This document shows positions 1 through 8,452 of a stretch of 64,000 nucleotides of DNA, in pieces. The translations under genes and the position numbers were made by a program. Where the stretch lies: positions 35,001 through 99,000 of the forward strand of contig NZ_JBNNUK010000013.1 of assembly GCF_050279675.1 (NCBI RefSeq). Reading direction: 5' to 3'. A model generated the notes under the pieces. It was not told where the DNA came from. It saw only the letters and a list, made by a program, of their open reading frames with translations, and did no database searches. Within the stretch, counting starts at the first letter, position 1. Every line of letters begins with the position of its first letter. The DNA comes from Viridibacillus sp050279675 (GTDB taxonomy: Bacteria; Bacillota; Bacilli; Bacillales_A; Planococcaceae).

Positions 1-282
1 TACGCTATTGCCACCTTCTAATAGTACAGCTTTGTTAACTGTATCAATTTTTTCAATTTCACCATAAACGATCGATAACCGCTCATTTTCAGGGAAACTT
101 ACACGAATATGTTTCTCAGGTGTTGTACCTGCAGCTAAAGCATAAAAATCGGTTTTCAAGCTATGGAATGGCGCACGGTCTACTAGAGTGATTTGTACAT
201 CTTCTGGTAAATTGTTTGGTAATAAACGCAAAAGAATACGCATATTACCGTAGCCACCGCCTAATAAGACTAATTTTCTCAT
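1..282 (-). CDS. NDH-2-like FAD/NAD(P) oxidoreductase (YutJ-like), 3' part outside the window
   Basis: The first 94 codons of a minus-strand gene are present; the rest lies left of base 1. The N-terminus begins MRKLVLLGGGYGNMRIL, a dinucleotide-binding Rossmann loop (GGGYGNM), followed by a VDR acidic end of the second strand, as in pyridine nucleotide-disulphide oxidoreductases of the type II NADH dehydrogenase kind. Wording and position next to yuzB match YutJ of Bacillus subtilis, so a membrane-associated NAD(P)H oxidoreductase is likely. Its real electron acceptor cannot be read here. The start is an ATG preceded by AAGGAGAT. It diverges from yuzB, with about 155 bases of shared upstream region. 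Confidence 0.8.
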   Translation of the reverse strand, partial: MRKLVLLGGGYGNMRILLRLLPNNLPEDVQITLVDRAPFHSLKTDFYALAAGTTPEKHIRVSFPENERLSIVYGEIEKIDTVNKAVLLEGGNSV

Positions 283-437
283 AGTAATCTCCTTCTTCTT
301 ACAATATTACATATCGATTCATTTCAAAACTGTCCACTAAGAGTATATACGATTGTGAGAAGTTTCACAATATAGACCCGAAAATTGACGAATGAAAAAA
401 AAAATAGTAGCATTTCGAGTAGTGAGGTGAAGCGCAC

Positions 438-674
438 ATGAATCCGCTTGTTGAGTTTTGTGTTAGTAATTTAGCAAATGGCTCCCAAGATACATTTGAA
501 GTGCTAGAAATGGATCCAAATATAGATGTTTTAGAATATGGCTGCTTAAGCTATTGTACGAGATGCTCCGATTCTTTATATGCTCTAGTAAACGGCGAAA
601 TGGTTGAAGCTGAAACGCCGGAAGAATTAACAAAAAAAATCTATCAATTTATTGAAGAGAATCCTTTATTTTAA
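438..674 (+). CDS. yuzB: YuzB family protein (DUF1450)
   Basis: A 78-residue protein of the DUF1450/YuzB family, with full family length. Visible hallmarks are the N-terminal VEFCVSNLA, the central block EYGCLSYCTRC with four closely spaced cysteines, and the acidic C-terminal helix ending in EENPLF. The cysteine cluster resembles a thioredoxin-like iron-sulphur or metal site, but no function is established to my knowledge. It is a single gene diverging from the NDH-2-like gene and converging with yutF, with a shared terminator between them. The start ATG follows GAGGTGAAGCGCAC. Confidence 0.85.
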   Translation: MNPLVEFCVSNLANGSQDTFEVLEMDPNIDVLEYGCLSYCTRCSDSLYALVNGEMVEAETPEELTKKIYQFIEENPLF

Positions 675-679
675 CCAAA

Positions 680-724
680 AAAGTCGCAAACTATGTGAAT
701 TAACTACATAGTTTGCGACTTTAT
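680..724. terminator. Bidirectional terminator between yuzB and yutF
   Basis: A 17-bp inverted repeat with arms AAAGTCGCAAACTATGT and ACATAGTTTGCGACTTT is flanked by A-rich and T-rich tracts. It lies between two convergent genes and can serve both. Confidence 0.85.
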
Positions 725-726
725 TT

Positions 727-1491
727 TTACAATTGCCAATCGAGTAAACTATCAATGCTGTAAGTGGGTTGGATATCCTTTTTCAATACAGATTCAGTAG
801 GTGTTACTCCAGTATTCACGTGTAATGTATCTATACCAAAGCGGATACCAGCTAATATATCCGTATCATAATTATCACCAATCATAAGCATATCCTCTTT
901 TTCAAAGCCATTCAATTGCTGTAAAATCGCTAGCATATGAGGATGTGGTTTTCCAATATACGTAGGTTCCACACCTGTCACATTATGAATTAGCTCCGCA
1001 ATCGATCCATTTCCTGGTGCAAAACCTTTTTCACTTGGAAATTTAATATCACCATTTGTCGCTACAAAATCTGCTCCATTTTGTATAGCATAGCAAGCAT
1101 TTTCTATTTTAGAATAATTTAATTCCAGATCAATACCTTGCACTAACACATCCGGTTGTTCAGAAGTGAACGTTATATTTTCAGCAAGTAGAGCTTCTCT
1201 TAAGCCATCTCCACCTATCATTTGCACTGTTGCATTTGGATAATGATTGCTGATATATTTTGCAGTTGCGATAGCTGAAGTTAAAATATGCGCTTCAGGT
1301 ACACATATACCCATTTTCAGTAGTTTCTGCTGTACTTGTTTCTGCGTCATACGTGCATTATTAGTGATATAGAAAGGCTCTACTCCTTTCTTTTGTAATG
1401 CATGTATAAAAGCTACAGCAGAAGGAATAGGCTCAGTCCCCTTATACACAGTCCCATCTAAATCGAAACAATAGGCTTTGTACGCTTTCAT
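727..1491 (-). CDS. yutF: HAD-family sugar-phosphate phosphatase (NagD/YutF type)
   Basis: A 254-residue HAD hydrolase. Motif I is CFDLDGT with the nucleophile Asp10 and acid/base Asp12. Motif II is the ITNN segment around residues 42-45, the Lys of GKPHPH is motif III, and MIGDNYDTDI near residue 203 is motif IV. A C2-type cap lies between motifs II and III, as in NagD and p-nitrophenylphosphatase-like enzymes. Cytosolic dephosphorylation of a small phosphorylated metabolite is expected; the substrate is unknown. It is translationally coupled to yutE through a 4-base ATGA overlap. The yutE-yutF order is the same as in B. subtilis. Confidence 0.88.
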   Translation of the reverse strand: MKAYKAYCFDLDGTVYKGTEPIPSAVAFIHALQKKGVEPFYITNNARMTQKQVQQKLLKMGICVPEAHILTSAIATAKYISNHYPNATVQMIGGDGLREALLAENITFTSEQPDVLVQGIDLELNYSKIENACYAIQNGADFVATNGDIKFPSEKGFAPGNGSIAELIHNVTGVEPTYIGKPHPHMLAILQQLNGFEKEDMLMIGDNYDTDILAGIRFGIDTLHVNTGVTPTESVLKKDIQPTYSIDSLLDWQL

Positions 1492-1940
1492 TTTTGTACC
1501 TCTGGAATGAATGCAGATACTGGACCTAGCTCATTCACTAAATAATGCTCTACTTTTGGTGCAAAAGCTTTAATGGCATCCATATTATTATTTAATACAA
1601 CTACTAACTCTTCATCATTTACATCTAAAATATCACGCACAAGCGCTCGTCGTAAGCCAATTAACTCTTTTAATGGTTGATCCATTTCAGCTGTAATGAC
1701 TTTTTCATCGACTAAAATATCAATTATATCTTCATAACTTCCAGGATCACGCATAATAAAACCATCAATCATGGAGTTACCCACATCAATTATTGCTTCG
1801 ATTAATGTATTCGCAATACGCTCCAAAGCTAATTTACGGATATCATCTGATAACCAGTCTTTTTGGCCTTCAAAAACCACTATTAATGAATTCATATATT
1901 CAAGATTTTTTATTATTTTTTTACGATCAACGAAATACAC
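1488..1940 (-). CDS. yutE: YutE, DUF86 (HepT-like) protein
   Basis: About 150 residues with the family landmarks DVGNSMIDGFIMRDPGSYEDIIDIL and a C-terminal ELGPVSAF. DUF86 proteins are helical and related to HepT-like RNases, but this chromosomal yutE branch has no known partner toxin or antitoxin, so function is open. An in-frame ATG exists at 1956-1958, but it overlaps the ribosome site AATGGAGGAAG. The GTG seven bases further gives YFVDRKK directly, as in B. subtilis YutE, so I start there. It overlaps yutF by four bases and probably forms a two-gene operon with it. Confidence 0.82.
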   Translation of the reverse strand: MYFVDRKKIIKNLEYMNSLIVVFEGQKDWLSDDIRKLALERIANTLIEAIIDVGNSMIDGFIMRDPGSYEDIIDILVDEKVITAEMDQPLKELIGLRRALVRDILDVNDEELVVVLNNNMDAIKAFAPKVEHYLVNELGPVSAFIPEVQK

Positions 1941-2029
1941 AGTACTTCCTCCATTCAAATTATAAAAGTTGATAGTCTACTCCTTTCTATAGTACCATAT
2001 CTTTAGAATCGGAAGGAGTTGCACACGCA

Positions 2030-2296
2030 ATGGAAAGATTTTTCTTATACGACGATGTCGAAGATACAAAGACTCGTTTTGTTAGCTTCACAGGCGAATC
2101 GCAACGCTATGATTTAGCTATTTTACAAAGCGGACGCTTTTTTGGAAAAGTGCTCGTTTTAGATATGCAACTCGGCCGCTTTGCCATTCTCGGCTCAGAC
2201 GACCTAGAAGAGCCAGGATACTTAGAACAAGTATACAACCGTCCCGAAGACGAAGCACAAGAACTACGAGAATACCTACATGAATTAATTGGGTAA
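2030..2296 (+). CDS. DUF3055-like small protein
   Basis: An 88-residue acidic protein beginning MERFFLYDD, with a central GRFAILGSDDLEEPGYLEQVY and an acidic C-terminal helix. I recognise it as a DUF3055-type protein found in Bacillales; no function is assigned. It has no membrane segment or signal peptide. A strong ribosome site (GGAAGGAG) stands 12 bases before the ATG. It diverges from yutE. Its downstream region holds the pair of GC-rich 120-bp repeats instead of a simple terminator. Confidence 0.75.
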   Translation: MERFFLYDDVEDTKTRFVSFTGESQRYDLAILQSGRFFGKVLVLDMQLGRFAILGSDDLEEPGYLEQVYNRPEDEAQELREYLHELIG

Positions 2297-2322
2297 CTTA
2301 AATGCTGAAGCGGCCCGTTTAG

Positions 2323-2442
2323 CCCCGACTAGCACTGGAAGGCCTGAATCAAAGGCGCTTTTTGCCTTTGACCGAGGGTCTGAAGTGACCTTGAGGGGCT
2401 GGCCGCTGAAGCTGGATAAACCTTAATGCTGATGGCGCTCGT
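2323..2442. repeat. GC-rich intergenic repeat, copy 1
   Basis: A 120-base unit beginning CCCCGACTAGCACTGGAAGG and ending TGATGGCGCTCGT. It contains an internal hairpin (TCAAAGGCG, then TTTTT, then GCCTTTGA) and outer CCCC/GGGG pairing. It is clearly richer in GC than the surrounding genes and has no credible reading frame. A second copy begins 187 bases further on. Confidence 0.85.
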
Positions 2443-2509
2443 TTAGTGGAAGATAGCCTAAGTTCGCCACGTCCTGTGGCAACGGCTACCTGACCATCAT
2501 CCTGTTGGC

Positions 2510-2629
2510 CCCCGACTAGCACTGGAAGGCCTGAATCAAAGGCGCTTTTTGCCTTTGACTGAGGGTCTGAAGTGACCTCGAGGGGCTGGCCGCTGAAGCT
2601 GGATAAACCCTAATGCTGATGGCGCTCGT
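2510..2629. repeat. GC-rich intergenic repeat, copy 2
   Basis: The same 120-base unit in the same orientation, differing from copy 1 at only a few positions (for example GACC/GACT and CTTG/CTCG). The 67 bases between the copies are also GC-rich. The whole stretch 2297-2714 holds no gene. Confidence 0.85.
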
Positions 2630-2714
2630 CACCTCGAGCCGTTAGCGCCTGAAGCTAGATAACACCCCTTACCTCATAACTCTAACTTAACCACTTCAAA
2701 TCAAAAAAATACTA

Positions 2715-2760
2715 AAAAACATCGATTCCGGCTTTTATAGCACGGAATCGATGTTTTTTT
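2715..2760 (-). terminator. Terminator overlapping the 3' end of yutD
   Basis: A long hairpin with arms ACATCGATTCCG and CGGAATCGATGT, with T-runs on both sides. The 5' arm on the minus strand lies inside the last codons of yutD and the stop codon falls in the loop. The T-rich tail favours termination of the lipA-yutD transcript. Confidence 0.8.
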
Positions 2761-3130
2761 GTTCTTCTTGAATTGTTTCAGTGATAATGATCTCAGGCTC
2801 ATCTACTGTTTCAGATTCTGCCTCTTCAAGCACTGCTTCTTTTACAGGAATCGGCGCTTTACCGGTTTTCTTTAGTACAAAATAAGCACATCCAAAATTA
2901 CAATATTCGTATAAATAATCCTGTAATGTACTTATTTTCGTATCGAAAGAAGCCTTTTGATTTTTGTCATCAAAAAAGCCTTTTAAACGTAATTGGCCAT
3001 AGCCCCAATCACCAACAATATAGTCATACTTTGTTAAAATATCGCTAAATCGTTCAAGAAAAGCTTCTTCTTGGAAACCCTCACGATAATCTGTTAATAC
3101 ATCATACGCCATTCGTTCTGCAATGACCAT
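2735..3130 (-). CDS. yutD: YutD family protein (DUF1027)
   Basis: A 131-residue protein carrying the YutD signature YDYIVGDWGYGQLRLKGFF and the later YLYEYCNFGCAYFVL, both in the first 95 residues. Residues about 100-131 are a Glu/Ile-rich acidic tail absent from the short B. subtilis form. Function is unknown; the family is regularly found beside lipA. Only 14 bases separate it from the upstream lipA, so the two are probably co-transcribed. The transcription terminator uses its last codons as one stem. Confidence 0.85.
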   Translation of the reverse strand: MVIAERMAYDVLTDYREGFQEEAFLERFSDILTKYDYIVGDWGYGQLRLKGFFDDKNQKASFDTKISTLQDYLYEYCNFGCAYFVLKKTGKAPIPVKEAVLEEAESETVDEPEIIITETIQEEQKNIDSVL

Positions 3131-3144
3131 GTTACCACCATCCG

Positions 3145-4080
3145 TTAGTTATTCGTGATAGCGCTTTTTTCTTCGCCTAGCAGTTGTTTTTGTTTCGCTG
3201 CGGCATTTACTTGTTCATCGGCATGATAACTACTACGCACAAGTGGACCAGCTTCACAATGAGAGAATCCTTTACTCATTGCAATTTTGCGCAGTTTACC
3301 GAATTCTAATGGTGAGTAATATTTTTTCACCGGTAAATGTTTTTTCGAAGGTTGTAAATATTGACCGATCGTCATTATATCTACATTATTTGCGCGTAAA
3401 TCGTCCATTACTTCAATAATTTCTTCTTCTGTTTCTCCAAGTCCCACCATTAATGATGATTTTGTTGGAATTTCAGGTTGCATTTCTTTTGCACGACGTA
3501 AAAACTCTAATGAGCGATCGTATTTAGCTCGAGCGCGAACTCTTGGTGTTAAGCGTTTTACTGTCTCGATATTATGGTTTAAAATATCCGGTTTCGTATC
3601 CATTAATATACGTAAATTTCCTTCAATTCCACCCATATCTGAAGGTAATACCTCAATTGATGTGAATGGGTTTTTTCGACGAATTGCACGAACAGTTTCT
3701 GCAAAAACTTCTGCTCCTCCGTCTTTTAAGTCATCACGTGCTACTGCAGTTACAACGACATGCTTTAAGTTCATAATTTCAACTGAATCTGCTACGCGTT
3801 CTGGTTCTGCTGTATCTAATTCATTTGGAAGACCTGTTTTTACTGCACAGAAGCGACATGCGCGTGTACATACAGCTCCTAATATCATAAATGTCGCTGT
3901 ACGTCTTTCACCCCAGCATTCATGAATATTTGGGCATCTGGCTTCCTCACAAACTGTATGTAAGTTCTTTTCTCTCATCAGTTTCTTTAGGCCTTTATAG
4001 TCGTCATTAGTATTTAGTTTGATTTTTAGCCAATCTGGTTTTCTTATATGTTCTTCTTTAGTTGGTTTACATGATGTCAT
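3145..4080 (-). CDS. lipA: Lipoyl synthase
   Basis: A radical-SAM enzyme that inserts two sulphur atoms into protein-bound octanoyl groups, making the lipoyl cofactor of 2-oxoacid dehydrogenases and GcvH. Counting from the upstream ATG at 4101, the auxiliary 4Fe-4S cysteines are C51, C56 and C62 (CEEARCPNIHEC). The radical-SAM cysteines are C78, C82 and C85 (CTRACRFC), and the conserved C-terminal RSSYHADEQ supplies the serine ligand. Two starts are possible. The ATG pair at 4101 has no ribosome site, whereas the ATG at 4080 follows GGGAG by 11 bases, so I prefer 4080 with modest confidence. GcvH, a likely substrate, is encoded at 27183-27563. Confidence 0.93.
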   Translation of the reverse strand: MTSCKPTKEEHIRKPDWLKIKLNTNDDYKGLKKLMREKNLHTVCEEARCPNIHECWGERRTATFMILGAVCTRACRFCAVKTGLPNELDTAEPERVADSVEIMNLKHVVVTAVARDDLKDGGAEVFAETVRAIRRKNPFTSIEVLPSDMGGIEGNLRILMDTKPDILNHNIETVKRLTPRVRARAKYDRSLEFLRRAKEMQPEIPTKSSLMVGLGETEEEIIEVMDDLRANNVDIMTIGQYLQPSKKHLPVKKYYSPLEFGKLRKIAMSKGFSHCEAGPLVRSSYHADEQVNAAAKQKQLLGEEKSAITNN

Positions 4081-4255
4081 TGAAGATTCGTCTCCCATCA
4101 TAAGGCTTATTTATATATTGTAGTACTTTTGTCAATGTAACATAATAAATAGTTTCAAACAACCTTCGATTACTAATATTGTCAAAATATTTTACTATAC
4201 CGTGAACTAAGTAAATATTAATTTAAATAAAATAAAAAAGGAAATTAAATACCTT

Positions 4256-5020
4256 TTAGTTCATTTTAATTGGTACCTCGACTGATGGTTGCGTTCCTCC
4301 ACCTGTTGTATAGATATTAGGCACTGTACCCTTAAGCATACCAATAGCAACTGGTATTCTTTGCTCTACAGTGGTTGATTTACTAGCAAATGGAACGATG
4401 ACTTGAACATTTATGGATAAGTGAATTTGTACTTTCACGAGTGCATTATTAATACCAAATTCCTCAATTTCCGTTTCTACATTTGTATTTATTTTGCCTA
4501 TAACATGAAAACGAATAGGGATTTTAGGCCCTAAATTCCCTAACAAAGGCAAGTTAGTTGCCTGCCCAATTGGAACAAAAAAGACAACGCCACCATCTTC
4601 TTGCATTGCATTGGCATCATATTCAATATCATCGAATTTCGGCAATTTACTTAAATTTCCTGATTCTGCATCTTCAAGATGGTCTTGTACTAGCGTATAC
4701 GTTTCCGCCATAACACGATTAATAATTTCTGAATTAAACTTTGTCATTTTAGTATCTTCGCCTGGTACTTCTTCTATTATATCATTGACATCAAGAACAT
4801 TTGCAGTTCTAGAGTTAATAGCCTTACTAATAACTTCAGATGCTATTCGATTCGTTTGGACCTCTGCATATCGTAAATATATCGGCATCAGTCTTACATT
4901 CACTAGGTAAAATAAGAGAGCAATCATCCCCAAAAAGCTTAAGATAAAAAGTGGTAATAATCGAGAGCGTTTTTGTCGTTTTTGCACTAACAATCTACGT
5001 CTTTGTTTTGGTAAACGCAA
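4256..5020 (-). CDS. yunB: Sporulation protein YunB
   Basis: A 254-residue membrane-anchored protein: basic N-terminus (about residues 1-22), one transmembrane segment (about 23-44), then a long extracytoplasmic domain. Conserved wording such as RTANVLDVNDI near the middle and the C-terminal GMLKGTVPNIYT match YunB, a sigma-E-controlled sporulation protein in B. subtilis (family knowledge). The start is TTG at 5018-5020, preceded by AGGGGGAA. That ribosome site lies in one arm of a strong hairpin (see 5028-5056). The usual yunC neighbour is missing and an HD-GYP gene stands upstream instead. Confidence 0.85.
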   Translation of the reverse strand: MRLPKQRRRLLVQKRQKRSRLLPLFILSFLGMIALLFYLVNVRLMPIYLRYAEVQTNRIASEVISKAINSRTANVLDVNDIIEEVPGEDTKMTKFNSEIINRVMAETYTLVQDHLEDAESGNLSKLPKFDDIEYDANAMQEDGGVVFFVPIGQATNLPLLGNLGPKIPIRFHVIGKINTNVETEIEEFGINNALVKVQIHLSINVQVIVPFASKSTTVEQRIPVAIGMLKGTVPNIYTTGGGTQPSVEVPIKMN

Positions 5021-5027
5021 AAAAATT

Positions 5028-5056
5028 CCCCCTAATCATAGGCTATGACTAAGGGG
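5028..5056 (-). terminator. Hairpin between the HD-GYP gene and yunB that includes the yunB ribosome site
   Basis: Arms CCCCTTAGTCATAG and CTATGATTAGGGGG (minus strand) form an almost perfect 14-bp stem, followed by AATTTTTTT running straight into the TTG start of yunB. It looks like a terminator of the HD-GYP gene. Its 3' arm is also the only Shine-Dalgarno of yunB, so folding would hide that site on read-through transcripts. Confidence 0.75.
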
Positions 5057-5062
5057 TAATAT

Positions 5063-6166
5063 TTATTCATTATGTACGAGGTATTCCACCTCAACCTGAT
5101 GGATGTAAGCAGCCGGTTCATCTTCCAAACAACATTCATATGTTGCTGGCAATATTTCACCATCCTTTTCAAAAATGCGAACCCAAGGTTTATCTGTATA
5201 TTTATGATTTTGTTTTGAGACAATTCCTCGTCGACCATCAGATAGTAAAACCACAGTTCCATTCGGATATATGGCGATGCATTTTTGAAATGCTTTTACA
5301 ACCTTCTCATCGTATAATGTACCGATACCTTGCTTAATTATTTCCATCCCATGTGATGGCAACATTTTCTTTCGATATACGCGATTAGATGTCACTGCAT
5401 CAAATACATCGGCGACAGCAATAATTTTAGCATATGGGTGGATTTCAAAATCAATCAATCCGCGTGGATACCCGCTACCATCAAGTCTTTCGTGATGTTG
5501 GAATGCACAATGTGCTGATAATAAAGAAATAGTATGTAAGTTTCTTAATAAGTCAAAGCCATACTTTGCATGAAGTTTCATTGTATCGTATTCTTCATTT
5601 GTTAAGCGCCCAGGCTTATTTAAAATCTCAAGTGGGATTAGCATCTTACCAACGTCATGTAACATGGCACCAATCCCAATTTGGCGTATTTCATCTGATG
5701 TATATTTCATCTCTCTAGCAATCGCAATCGAATAGATTGCCACTTGTAATGAGTGTTGATAGATATATTCATCATATATAAATGCATCACTCAAAACTGT
5801 AATCATTTCTTCGCTATTTATGATACTTTCAAGTAACTGCTCTATAATACATCCAAAATGTTTGGACTGTTGATCTAAACAATAGGTTAAATCTACATTA
5901 TTTTGATTTTTTAACATTTTGAAGGAATCTGTTATTTTATCAACAGCTTTTCGCCTTATGTGCAAAGGCACAGCTTCAACTATATTAATATCATGAGAAA
6001 TTTCATCGTTTATATATACATATTGAACATTTAATTGTAAAAGTCGGTCGGCTATTTGATTTGATGCTACGACCCCTTCATGTAGTAAAGGTCTTCCAGC
6101 CTCATTCCAAATTGTTCTCCCGATCACCATTCCAGGTTGCAACACTTTAGTTGAAATCAGCCTCAT
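5063..6166 (-). CDS. HD-GYP domain protein, probable cyclic-di-GMP phosphodiesterase
   Basis: A 367-residue soluble protein. Residues about 135-300 form an HD-GYP domain: H138, the HD pair at 170-171 (MLHDVGK) and the GYP-type loop HHERLDGSGYP at 224-234. These are the metal ligands and signature of cyclic-di-nucleotide phosphodiesterases. The first 110 residues resemble the small N-terminal domain often fused to such proteins, and there is no receiver domain or membrane segment. Degradation of c-di-GMP is inferred from the intact motif. It stands between yunB and yunD, where B. subtilis has yunC. A GGGGAAA site precedes the ATG, and a hairpin at 5028-5056 ends the gene. Confidence 0.87.
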   Translation of the reverse strand: MRLISTKVLQPGMVIGRTIWNEAGRPLLHEGVVASNQIADRLLQLNVQYVYINDEISHDINIVEAVPLHIRRKAVDKITDSFKMLKNQNNVDLTYCLDQQSKHFGCIIEQLLESIINSEEMITVLSDAFIYDEYIYQHSLQVAIYSIAIAREMKYTSDEIRQIGIGAMLHDVGKMLIPLEILNKPGRLTNEEYDTMKLHAKYGFDLLRNLHTISLLSAHCAFQHHERLDGSGYPRGLIDFEIHPYAKIIAVADVFDAVTSNRVYRKKMLPSHGMEIIKQGIGTLYDEKVVKAFQKCIAIYPNGTVVLLSDGRRGIVSKQNHKYTDKPWVRIFEKDGEILPATYECCLEDEPAAYIHQVEVEYLVHNE

Positions 6167-6223
6167 ACTATTTCCCCATTCATAAACATAATCTATTCTC
6201 TATATATTGACTCATATAAAACT

Positions 6224-7612
6224 TTAATCAGGTCTTTCTGAATTTTCCCCTTTGAAAAATTCAAGTCCATACAGAATTAGAATATCACGTAAAAATTGAG
6301 GTAACAAGTATGTTTTTGGTGTATTTTTGAAATCGGGAAAGAAATAACCAAAAGTATACATATCTAAAGTCACAAGCTTGTAACTTTTTTTCAAATCCGC
6401 TGTACGTCCATCTATTACTAACTGCCCCATATCATCCACTTCAAATTGATAGTTTAGCATCTTACCCATCACTACACCTCTAAACCCTAAGCCCTTCACT
6501 TCTCTTCTTGGCCAGTCTACATTTTGCGCTTCCATATAAACTTCTTTTAAACGCTCACCAGTAAGCTCAATTACACAAGCGTTGATTGGGTGTGGAAGCA
6601 TACTGTGAATATCATTAGCTGTCACTCTACCTTTTGGAAGTCCATTTAAGAAAATTCCTGCATTAAACAAAGCACAATCAGCATTTGAAAATTGTAATAA
6701 CGCTTTGGCAAATAGTTTTGATAGATTTGAATGATGGTACCATTCCTTATTATAATACCGGTCTGTATAAAATACAGGTACATCAAGTAGTTCACGCCCT
6801 CGTCGTTCAAGACCTACTACTATCTCTTTCTCCCTGTCTACAGCAGCAAGATCTATAGTTCTATGAAGCATCGTTTTTTTCTTCACAACTTTTTTTAGAT
6901 CCGTATCAAATAGTATTTCTGTATGCCCTACAAATAAGCCAAATTTCCCTCCACCAGTTAACATCACATCATTTACTATTTTACCTTCATGCAAAATATG
7001 ATGCGTATGTGCTCCGAAAATAACATCGATTTCAGTGCACTGTTCTGCTAACAACGTATCGTCAGACAAACCTAGATGCGACATACAAACAAGCACATCC
7101 ACTTGATCACGTAGCTCATCTACTTGTTTTTTCAATACTGTAAGTGGCTCTAATACTTGCCATTCAAGTTGCCCATAAAATAAATAAAAAGGTGCTGTAG
7201 CTGCAATTATCCCTACTTTTATACCAGCTGTTGTATTATAAATCTTATATGGCTTTGCCCAATGAGGCATGTCACCATCATTATCGTGCAAATTAGCTAC
7301 TAAGACATCGAATTTGGCATCTTTATATAATGTATTCAATTCGCTATTCGATAAAGTAATACCTTCATTATTACCAATCGTTACGGCATCATAATTTGCT
7401 TCATTTAATAATTCCACATTCCCTTTGCCCAACGTCGCCTCAGTATAAACATTCGAACGATCCATAAAGTCCCCTATATCAAGAACAAAGCAACTATCAC
7501 CTGCATCTATATGCCACTTCTTTCGTGTCACAAGAAATTTGTGCGTACGAGGCCAATGTTCAAAATGGCTATGGACATCATTTGTATGATAAAAATGGAT
7601 TGTTTCTAACAT
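6224..7612 (-). CDS. yunD: Metallophosphatase/5'-nucleotidase family protein (YunD)
   Basis: A 462-residue protein with an N-terminal calcineurin-type metallophosphatase domain (about 1-250) and a C-terminal 5'-nucleotidase substrate domain (about 270-440). Metal-binding motifs are HTNDVHSH (residues 9-16), DIGDFMDRS, IGNNEG and GAHTHH. It has no signal peptide, unlike secreted UshA-type enzymes, and fits YunD of B. subtilis, a cytosolic bifunctional UDP-sugar hydrolase/5'-nucleotidase-like protein. Its natural substrate is not evident. It follows yunE with 18 bases between, so yunF-yunE-yunD is probably one operon read right to left. Confidence 0.88.
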   Translation of the reverse strand: MLETIHFYHTNDVHSHFEHWPRTHKFLVTRKKWHIDAGDSCFVLDIGDFMDRSNVYTEATLGKGNVELLNEANYDAVTIGNNEGITLSNSELNTLYKDAKFDVLVANLHDNDGDMPHWAKPYKIYNTTAGIKVGIIAATAPFYLFYGQLEWQVLEPLTVLKKQVDELRDQVDVLVCMSHLGLSDDTLLAEQCTEIDVIFGAHTHHILHEGKIVNDVMLTGGGKFGLFVGHTEILFDTDLKKVVKKKTMLHRTIDLAAVDREKEIVVGLERRGRELLDVPVFYTDRYYNKEWYHHSNLSKLFAKALLQFSNADCALFNAGIFLNGLPKGRVTANDIHSMLPHPINACVIELTGERLKEVYMEAQNVDWPRREVKGLGFRGVVMGKMLNYQFEVDDMGQLVIDGRTADLKKSYKLVTLDMYTFGYFFPDFKNTPKTYLLPQFLRDILILYGLEFFKGENSERPD

Positions 7613-7630
7613 AATATCCCCTCTTCACAT

Positions 7631-8452
7631 TCAGATTAGTCCTGCTATGATTGAACGAATTCCAAGAAGTAATAAAATTATTCGTAAAAAGAGCACTAAT
7701 GTATCTGATTTAATACGCTTATTTAGTGCTGCTCCAAATTTCGCCCCTATATAAGCCCCTGGAATGACAGGAATCGTATACAACCACGGAACATTCCCTA
7801 AATAAATATGGCTAGCAGAGTTGACGATAGACGATAAAAACACCATGAACATGGATGTCGCCACAGCCACATGGGGAGGGAATAAGAATAATAATATCAT
7901 TGCAGGAACAATCATTGATCCTCCACCAATTCCAAATAACCCTGAAGCAAAGCCAATTGCAAAAGTTAATAACAATGCAAACCAAATTGGATAGCCATAA
8001 ACAAAACTTTTACCTTCTTGGTCGACAAAAGTTCTCTTCTGCCCATTTTCTACAAACCATTTAACTGGTTTCAATTTATCTTTCACAATTAAGATTGTCG
8101 CTAATATAATTAATAAAATGCCAAAATATAAATTAAATGATGGCAAATCTAATCCTTTATTCACCCAAGCACCAAAAATCGTCCCAGGTACACTCCCAGC
8201 AAAGAAAATTACGCCACTTTTATAGTCAATTGTTTTCGATTTCATATATGACAATGTAGATGCTAATCCAGTGAAAATCATCATAACTACAGATAGACCT
8301 ACTACTTTTTGTGGTGTTATATCCGGGATTAAACCGAGTGTGAGCCCTACGAATAGTGTTGCGGGTACTAATATCACACCCCCACCTAGACCTACTAAAG
8401 CTCCAACTAGACCAGAACATAACCCAATTACAGCAATTAAAAAATATTCCAT
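7631..8452 (-). CDS. yunE: TauE/SafE-type anion exporter (YunE)
   Basis: A 273-residue polytopic membrane protein with about eight transmembrane segments in two related halves. The duplicated signature is GLGGGVILVP at 21-30 and GIGGGSMIVP in the second half. This is the DUF81/TauE-SafE family, whose studied members move sulphite, sulphoacetate or similar organic anions. The substrate here is unknown. Its ATG overlaps the yunF stop codon by one base (TAATG), so translation is coupled to yunF. Confidence 0.87.
   Translation of the reverse strand: MEYFLIAVIGLCSGLVGALVGLGGGVILVPATLFVGLTLGLIPDITPQKVVGLSVVMMIFTGLASTLSYMKSKTIDYKSGVIFFAGSVPGTIFGAWVNKGLDLPSFNLYFGILLIILATILIVKDKLKPVKWFVENGQKRTFVDQEGKSFVYGYPIWFALLLTFAIGFASGLFGIGGGSMIVPAMILLFLFPPHVAVATSMFMVFLSSIVNSASHIYLGNVPWLYTIPVIPGAYIGAKFGAALNKRIKSDTLVLFLRIILLLLGIRSIIAGLI

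Noticed and set aside
1941..1958. Upstream ATG start for yutE
   Set aside because: The ATG overlaps the ribosome site GGAGGA; the GTG at 1940 is better placed and matches the family N-terminus.
2297..2714. CRISPR-like array
   Set aside because: Just two 120-bp copies with one 67-base gap; far too long and too few for CRISPR repeats, and no cas genes are present.
5032..5262. Minus-strand 76-codon frame inside the HD-GYP gene
   Set aside because: Entirely within an intact gene in another frame; no independent signals.
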